Shown piece after piece: positions 31,283 through 35,713 of a stretch of 35,713 bases of DNA. The notes under the pieces were generated by a model. The model was not told the origin of the DNA. It saw nothing but the letters and a program-made list of their open reading frames with translations, and did no database searches. The DNA is taken from assembly GCA_037442025.1 (NCBI GenBank), contig JBBIRB010000028.1, forward strand, positions 1-35,713, given 5' to 3'. The stretch comes from UBA2287 sp037442025. GTDB taxonomy: Bacteria; Bacteroidota; Bacteroidia; Bacteroidales; Tenuifilaceae. The position numbers were made by a program, and so were the translations under genes. The number at the start of each line of letters is the position of its first letter. Position 1 is the stretch's first letter.

Positions 31283-32323
31283 ATGAAAACCATTACTAGT
31301 AACGAATGCATCGAAAGGCCCATTAAACAGGGAATTGAAAACGAATTGGCCATCGATTTTGTAAAAACCAACTTTGCCCAGCAGCTGTGCATGGAACTGA
31401 ACCTTTTTAGGGTGCAAGCGCCCATTGCTGTTGAAGAGAACACGGGAATAAACGACGACCTCAATGGCGTTGAACGCGCCGTTTCGTTTTCCATTTCCGA
31501 CATGGGTAACTCGAGGGCTGTTGTGGTGCAGTCGCTAGCAAAGTGGAAACGGGTTCGTTTGGCTCAATTGGGAATTGAAACGGGAAAGGGGATACTAACC
31601 GATATGCGTGCAATTCGACCCGACGAAAAGTTATCGCCCATTCACTCCATATTTGTCGACCAGTGGGACTGGGAAAAGGTTATTTCGATTGGTCAACGTA
31701 ATATTGCAACCCTAAAGGAAACTGTAAACGCTATTTTCAGGGCCATTCGAAAAACTGAACATGAAGTCTTTACAGCATACCCTCAAATTGAACCTTTTTT
31801 TCCCGAAAACATTCACTATATTCACTCGCAGGAGTTGCTTCAACTTTTCCCTAAACTATCTCCAAAGGAACGCGAAAACGAAATTGCAAAGCAATACGGG
31901 GCTGTTTTCATTTTTGGAATTGGCGATACCCTTACCGATGGCAAACCGCACGATGGTCGTGCTCCCGACTACGACGATTGGAGTTCGCAAAATGAATTGG
32001 GGTATACAGGATTGAATGGCGATATTATTGTGTGGAACCCAGTAAGCCAGTCGGCTCTCGAACTTTCGTCTATGGGCATAAGGGTCGATAAGCTGGCGCT
32101 AATAAGGCAACTCTCTATTGCTGGTTGCCCCGAAAGGGAAAAATTGCTATTCCATTCCATGCTTTTGTCCGACCAGTTACCCCAAACCATTGGCGGTGGC
32201 ATTGGCCAGTCGCGCCTGTGCATGTTTTTACTTCGTAAAAAGCATATTGGCGAAGTACAGGTTGGCATTTGGTCTGCAAGCACTCGCTTGGCCTACAAGC
32301 ACGAGGGCATTGAGATTATTTAA
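31283..32323 (+). CDS. asnA: Aspartate--ammonia ligase (asparagine synthetase A)
   Basis: This 346-residue enzyme makes asparagine from aspartate, ammonia and ATP. It has the class II aminoacyl-tRNA synthetase-like fold of AsnA: LNLFRVQAPIAVEENTGINDDLNGVERAVSF (about 40-70), the WKR segment near residue 90, SIFVDQWDWEK (aspartate site), GDTLTDGKPHDGRAPDYDDW, LNGDIIVWNP and GGGIGQSRLCMFLL (ATP site) near the C-terminus. Length and motifs are complete. Expression is predicted to be controlled by two tandem Asn-leader attenuators upstream. Cytoplasmic. A bidirectional terminator lies between it and the convergent pyruvate phosphate dikinase gene. Confidence 0.97.
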   Translation: MKTITSNECIERPIKQGIENELAIDFVKTNFAQQLCMELNLFRVQAPIAVEENTGINDDLNGVERAVSFSISDMGNSRAVVVQSLAKWKRVRLAQLGIETGKGILTDMRAIRPDEKLSPIHSIFVDQWDWEKVISIGQRNIATLKETVNAIFRAIRKTEHEVFTAYPQIEPFFPENIHYIHSQELLQLFPKLSPKERENEIAKQYGAVFIFGIGDTLTDGKPHDGRAPDYDDWSSQNELGYTGLNGDIIVWNPVSQSALELSSMGIRVDKLALIRQLSIAGCPEREKLLFHSMLLSDQLPQTIGGGIGQSRLCMFLLRKKHIGEVQVGIWSASTRLAYKHEGIEII

Positions 32324-32334
32324 AATCAACTAAT

Positions 32335-32584
32335 TAATCTACAACTCCATAAGTGAAAACAAGAGGCTGTATCAAAAGCCATTTAACCGCAAAGCCTGCC
32401 TGACGGTCAGGCAGGAACACAGAGAAAGCGCAAAGTTACGCAAAGTTAACATTAACGTATACAGCACTTTGTGCGCTTTGCGTAAAACTTAGTGCCCTTT
32501 GTGGTAAAGTTTTCATCTGCTAATAAAAAGTTAATAGTTGTTAATTAAACGACATTGCTATTTATAATCTACAACTCCCTAAGT
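32335..32584. repeat. 20-bp direct repeats flanking the 32383-32505 palindromic element
   Basis: TAATCTACAACTCCATAAGT (32335-32354) and TAATCTACAACTCCCTAAGT (32565-32584) differ at one base. They flank a segment with a palindromic repeat copy and no gene. This may be a duplication created when that segment was inserted, or a local duplication next to the terminator. Confidence 0.7.
32383..32505. repeat. Palindromic repeat (copy 5) with nested CCTGCC hairpin
   Basis: Left arm TTAACCGCAAAG (32383-32394) and right arm with CTTTGTGGTAA (ending near 32507) belong to the palindromic family; inner words CGCAAAG and CTTTGCG also pair. Within the left arm sits a separate hairpin: CCTGCCTGA (32395-32403), loop CGG, TCAGGCAGG (32407-32415), which looks inserted because it splits the CGCAAAG...CACAGAG arm. 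Confidence 0.65.
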
Positions 32585-32586
32585 AT

Positions 32587-32616
32587 AAAAAAAGCTGCCC
32601 TTTCGAGCAGCTTTTC
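32587..32616 (-). terminator. Bidirectional terminator between asnA and ppdK
   Basis: AAAAGCTGC (32590-32598) pairs with GCAGCTTTT (32607-32615), 8-base loop. On the minus strand the stem is followed by seven T for the dikinase gene; on the plus strand TTTTC follows for asnA. Confidence 0.88.
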
Positions 32617-32635
32617 TTAATATAAACTTCGAAAA

Positions 32636-35362
32636 TTACTTTCCGAATTTAATGCTTGCTTGCGCAGCAGCCAGGCGTGCAATGGGCACCCTGTATGGCG
32701 AGCAGCTAACATAGGTTAGTCCGGTTTTAAAGCAGAACTCAACCGAAGCAGGGTCGCCACCTTGCTCTCCGCAAATACCAACTTTCAGGTCGCTGCGAGT
32801 AGCGCGTCCGCGCTCAACAGAGTACTGTATTAGCTGGCCAACACCATTCTGATCGATGGTTTGGAAAGGATCGGCAGCCAGAATCTTTTTGTCGAGATAG
32901 TCGTGCATGAATCCTCCCGTATCGTCGCGGCTAAAGCCAAAGGTCATTTGGGTTAGGTCGTTGGTGCCGAACGAGAAAAATTGAGATGATTTGGCCATTT
33001 CGTTGCTAAGCAGGGCAGCGCGAGGAATTTCGATCATAGTCCCGTATAGGTACTTCAATTCGGTTAAACCGAATTTTGCGCAAACCTCTGCATAAACTTT
33101 TTCGACAACAACTTTAGTTTCGTCAAGTTCGCGAACATCGCAGGTAACAGGTACCATAATTTCGGGCATTGGTTTTTTGCCTTCTTTTAAAAGTTCGGCT
33201 GTTGCTTCGAAAAGTGCGCGAACCTGCATTTCGGTAACTTCGGGGAAGGTAATACCCAAACGAACACCACGATGACCCATCATTGGGTTCGACTCGTGAA
33301 GCGCTTCGCCACGTTTTGCAACATCTTCGGGTTTAATACCTAAGGCCTTAGCAAGTTCAGCTTGCTTTTCGGCGCTTTGAGGAACAAATTCGTGCAAAGG
33401 AGGATCGAGCAAACGAACGGTTACAGGTAAGCCATCCATAACCTCCATGGTGCTCTTGTAATCCCTCTTTACATATTGAGATAGCTCGTCGAGAGCATTG
33501 CGGCGCTCGGCTTCGTTGGCGCTAAGAATCATTTTGCGAAGCAAGAATAGAGGTTTGTCGGAACCTTCGCCGTAGAACATATGCTCGGTGCGGAAAAGTC
33601 CAATACCTTCGGCACCATAATCGCGTGCAACTTTCGAGTCGGCAGGGGTGTCGGCGTTGGTACGTACACCCATTTTGCGGAACTTATCGACTAGAGTCAT
33701 AAACTCCCTAAACCTTGGGTTTTCGGTCGAGTCCATTAACTCAAGCGCACCCGAGTAAACGTGGCCTTTGGTTCCGTTAAGGGTTACTACATCACCCTCT
33801 TTTAGAACAATCCCATTAGCAGCAATTTTAGCTGTTTTGTTAGCGGCGTCAACATGAATTCCACCTGCACCAACTATACAGCATTTACCCCATCCGCGGG
33901 CAACAAGAGCGGCGTGCGAGGTCATACCACCACGAGCGGTAAGAATACCTTCGGCAGCGCGCATTCCTTCAACATCCTCGGGATTGGTTTCTTCGCGAAG
34001 AAGGATAACCTTTTCGCCTTTACGATGCCAAGCAACAGCATCCTCTGCTGTAAATACAATCTTACCTACAGCAGCACCAGGACCAGCAGGAAGACCCTTT
34101 ACAATAGGATCAACTTTCTTTTCTGCATTGGGATTTACAATGGGGTGAAGCAACTCGTCGAGCTGAACAGGATCGACACGCATAACGGCCTTTTTCTCGT
34201 CGATTAACCCTTCGTGAAGCATATCCATTGCCATGTTTAAAGCGGCTGTACCAGTACGCTTACCGGCGCGGCACTGTAGCATGTAAAGAATTCCCTCTTG
34301 AATGGTAAACTCAATGTCGAGCATATCGGTAAATGCTTTTTCGAGGCGTAAACGAATGTCGTCGAGCTCTTTATAGGTTGCTGGCATAAGCTCCTCCATA
34401 CTAGCAAGGTGCTTGTTCTGCTCGTTTTTGGTGTCGTTATTCAGTGGGCTTGGGGTACGGATACCAGCAACTACGTCTTCGCCTTGAGCATTGATAAGCC
34501 ACTCGCCGTAGAAAATATTGTCGCCAGTTGCAGGGTTACGGGTAAATGCAACGCCGGTTGCTGAACTATCGCCCATGTTTCCGAATACCATTGCCTGAAC
34601 GTTAACAGCGGTTCCCCAATCGTCGGGTATGCCCTCGATACGACGGTACGATACGGCTTTTTTACCGTTCCAGCTCTTAAATACAGCCATAATACTACCT
34701 AAAAGTTGCGCTTTAGCATCGTCGGGGAACTCTTTACCAAGCGATTCTTTTACCCTTTTCTTAAACTCTTCGGCAAGAACTTTTAGGTCGTCGGCAGTAA
34801 GATCGGTGTCGGAGTGAACACCTTTTATATGCTTAAACTCGTCGAGCATTTCGTCGAGCTGCTTACGAATACCTTTTCCACCCGCGGGCTCAAGGCCTTC
34901 GGCCTTTTCCATAACCACATCGGCGTACATCATAATAAGCCTACGGTACGAGTCCCAAACAAAGCGTGGGTTATTGGTTTTTTTAATAATACCGGGGATA
35001 GTAGCCGAGCAAAGGCCAATGTTTAGCACGGTGTCCATCATACCGGGCATAGAGCTGCGAGCACCCGAACGACAGCTCATAAGCAGGGGATTCTCAGAAT
35101 CGCCGTACTTCATGCTCATGGCTTTTTCAACAAACTCCATTGCTTTCCAAATTTCGGGAAGCAATTCGGTGGGTAGCTGATTGTTGTTTTTGTAGTACTC
35201 GTTGCAGGTATCGGTAGTGATGGTGAAGCCAGCAGGCACGGGAAGGCCAAGAAGGCACATCTCGGCAAGGTTGGCACCTTTACCGCCAAGCAGATTTTTC
35301 ATGTCTGCTTTTCCTTCGGCAGTTTTGTTACCAAAGGTGTAAACACGTTTTACGTTCGACAT
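32636..35362 (-). CDS. ppdK: Pyruvate, phosphate dikinase
   Basis: This 908-residue protein interconverts pyruvate + ATP + phosphate and phosphoenolpyruvate + AMP + PPi. Domains in order: the ATP-grasp nucleotide-binding region (about 1-390, with LLGGKGANLAEM and the MSCRSGARSSMPGMMDTVLN loop), the swivelling phosphohistidine domain with GGMTSHAALVARGWGKCCIVG (catalytic His483, Thr481 the usual regulatory site) and the PEP-binding TIM barrel (about 560-908, with IGLFRTEHMF, FSFGTNDLTQMTFGFSRDD and KVGICGEQGGDPASVEFC). Length and motifs match dikinase rather than PEP synthase. It would be the PPi-linked partner of the pyrophosphate-type phosphofructokinase in this window. Start ATG at 35362 with a promoter upstream. 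Confidence 0.97.
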   Translation of the reverse strand: MSNVKRVYTFGNKTAEGKADMKNLLGGKGANLAEMCLLGLPVPAGFTITTDTCNEYYKNNNQLPTELLPEIWKAMEFVEKAMSMKYGDSENPLLMSCRSGARSSMPGMMDTVLNIGLCSATIPGIIKKTNNPRFVWDSYRRLIMMYADVVMEKAEGLEPAGGKGIRKQLDEMLDEFKHIKGVHSDTDLTADDLKVLAEEFKKRVKESLGKEFPDDAKAQLLGSIMAVFKSWNGKKAVSYRRIEGIPDDWGTAVNVQAMVFGNMGDSSATGVAFTRNPATGDNIFYGEWLINAQGEDVVAGIRTPSPLNNDTKNEQNKHLASMEELMPATYKELDDIRLRLEKAFTDMLDIEFTIQEGILYMLQCRAGKRTGTAALNMAMDMLHEGLIDEKKAVMRVDPVQLDELLHPIVNPNAEKKVDPIVKGLPAGPGAAVGKIVFTAEDAVAWHRKGEKVILLREETNPEDVEGMRAAEGILTARGGMTSHAALVARGWGKCCIVGAGGIHVDAANKTAKIAANGIVLKEGDVVTLNGTKGHVYSGALELMDSTENPRFREFMTLVDKFRKMGVRTNADTPADSKVARDYGAEGIGLFRTEHMFYGEGSDKPLFLLRKMILSANEAERRNALDELSQYVKRDYKSTMEVMDGLPVTVRLLDPPLHEFVPQSAEKQAELAKALGIKPEDVAKRGEALHESNPMMGHRGVRLGITFPEVTEMQVRALFEATAELLKEGKKPMPEIMVPVTCDVRELDETKVVVEKVYAEVCAKFGLTELKYLYGTMIEIPRAALLSNEMAKSSQFFSFGTNDLTQMTFGFSRDDTGGFMHDYLDKKILAADPFQTIDQNGVGQLIQYSVERGRATRSDLKVGICGEQGGDPASVEFCFKTGLTYVSCSPYRVPIARLAAAQASIKFGK

Positions 35363-35432
35363 TGTAGTGATGTTTTAGTTATTGAATTATAATGGTTTGC
35401 GTTTAATAATAGCGCAATTTTTTCTGAACCTA

Positions 35433-35440
35433 CAAAATTA
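35433..35440 (-). promoter_or_regulatory. Candidate -7 box for ppdK
   Basis: On the minus strand TAATTTTG fits TAnnTTTG, about 70 bases upstream of the ATG at 35362. No TTG lies at the usual spacing upstream, so this is a partial match only. Confidence 0.35.
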
Positions 35441-35530
35441 TCAAAAAAAATGAAATGGCCATTTGCTAATAGGCACGCCAACAAAAAAAAATATGCAATC
35501 GATTAAAATGGTAAAATGGAGTGGAGTGTG

Positions 35531-35627
35531 GAATGTTGAATGTTAAATGTTGAATGATAAATGTTGAATGATAAATGTTGAATGTTGAATGTTGAATGTT
35601 GAATGATAAATGTTGAATGTTAAATGT
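35531..35627. repeat. Heptanucleotide tandem repeat (AATGTTG/AATGATA/AATGTTA)n
   Basis: About thirteen contiguous 7-base units follow one another, mostly AATGTTG with AATGATA and AATGTTA variants. The complement of the main unit is CAACATT, sharing CAAC and the 7-base period with the (CAACCGA)n array at 17870. It lies upstream of ppdK in the region 35363-35713, which holds no gene that I can support. Confidence 0.88.
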
Positions 35628-35666
35628 AAAAACCTGCAACACTCAGGTGCAAATACAACCCCCGCT

Positions 35667-35706
35667 GCCGCACGAGTCCCCTCGTGTGGCTTTTGCTATG
35701 GCAAAA
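35667..35706. repeat. Paired hairpins at window end, possible terminator
   Basis: GCCGCACGAG (35667-35676) pairs with CTCGTGTGGC (35681-35690) over a TCCC loop, one wobble, followed directly by TTTTGC (35691) which pairs with GCAAAA (35701-35706). It may be a terminator or a dispersed repeat; the right side is cut by the window edge. Confidence 0.4.
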
Positions 35707-35713
35707 AGTTAAT

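Overview
The window is a chromosomal segment of a Bacteroidota bacterium, most likely an anaerobic, fermentative Bacteroidales/Marinilabiliales-type lineage. Reasons: several promoters fit the Bacteroidetes TTG-N18-TAnnTTTG pattern; there is a CarboxypepD_reg-type TonB-dependent receptor, a BT3980-like DUF3822 protein next to rsmD and a LytS/LytTR pair; and energy metabolism includes a pyrophosphate-type phosphofructokinase and pyruvate phosphate dikinase. I see no tRNA, rRNA, CRISPR array or classical transposase.

Layout. (1) 1-4067: a small gene joining a perfect double-glycine export leader to half of a cold-shock domain; a minus-strand operon (membrane protein, DUF3822, rsmD); and a RecD2-like helicase. 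(2) 4143-8163: a Cache-HAMP-GAF membrane sensor with a strong terminator, exported MsrA, a hotdog thioesterase and a TetR regulator. (3) 8164-20513: a catabolic gene cluster. After a 162-bp inverted-repeat element come DUF2877, FdrA and DUF1116 (the three-subunit carbamoyltransferase set known as AllH/AllF/AllG), a GxxExxY protein, a cyclase-family metallohydrolase, a three-subunit molybdenum hydroxylase, a family III CoA-transferase and an amidase. The enzymes fit an energy-conserving breakdown of an N-heterocycle: hydroxylate, open the ring, remove carbamoyl phosphate, deamidate, activate with CoA. Oxidative uracil breakdown via barbiturate and malonate, or a hydantoin/parabanate route to oxalate, are the two simplest readings; the substrate is inferred, not shown. 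(4) 20775-24113: an unusual protein with two complete biotin-dependent carboxyltransferase modules in tandem and no biotinyl domain. (5) 24464-29639: TonB-dependent receptor, exported TPR-like protein, LytS kinase, LytTR regulator, DUF2784. (6) 29654-35362: PPi-type phosphofructokinase, aspartate-ammonia ligase (asnA), pyruvate phosphate dikinase.

The strongest regulatory find is upstream of asnA. Two short asparagine-rich leader ORFs (the second with seven consecutive Asn codons) each precede an intrinsic terminator, and each has a segment able to pair with the 5' arm of its terminator. This looks like two tandem ribosome-mediated attenuators sensing charged tRNA-Asn.

The intergenic DNA is rich in repeats: at least six copies or derivatives of an AACCACnnAGncAC palindromic family (one pair brackets the GxxExxY nuclease-like gene), two heptanucleotide minisatellites, and a pseudoknot-capable inverted-repeat element.
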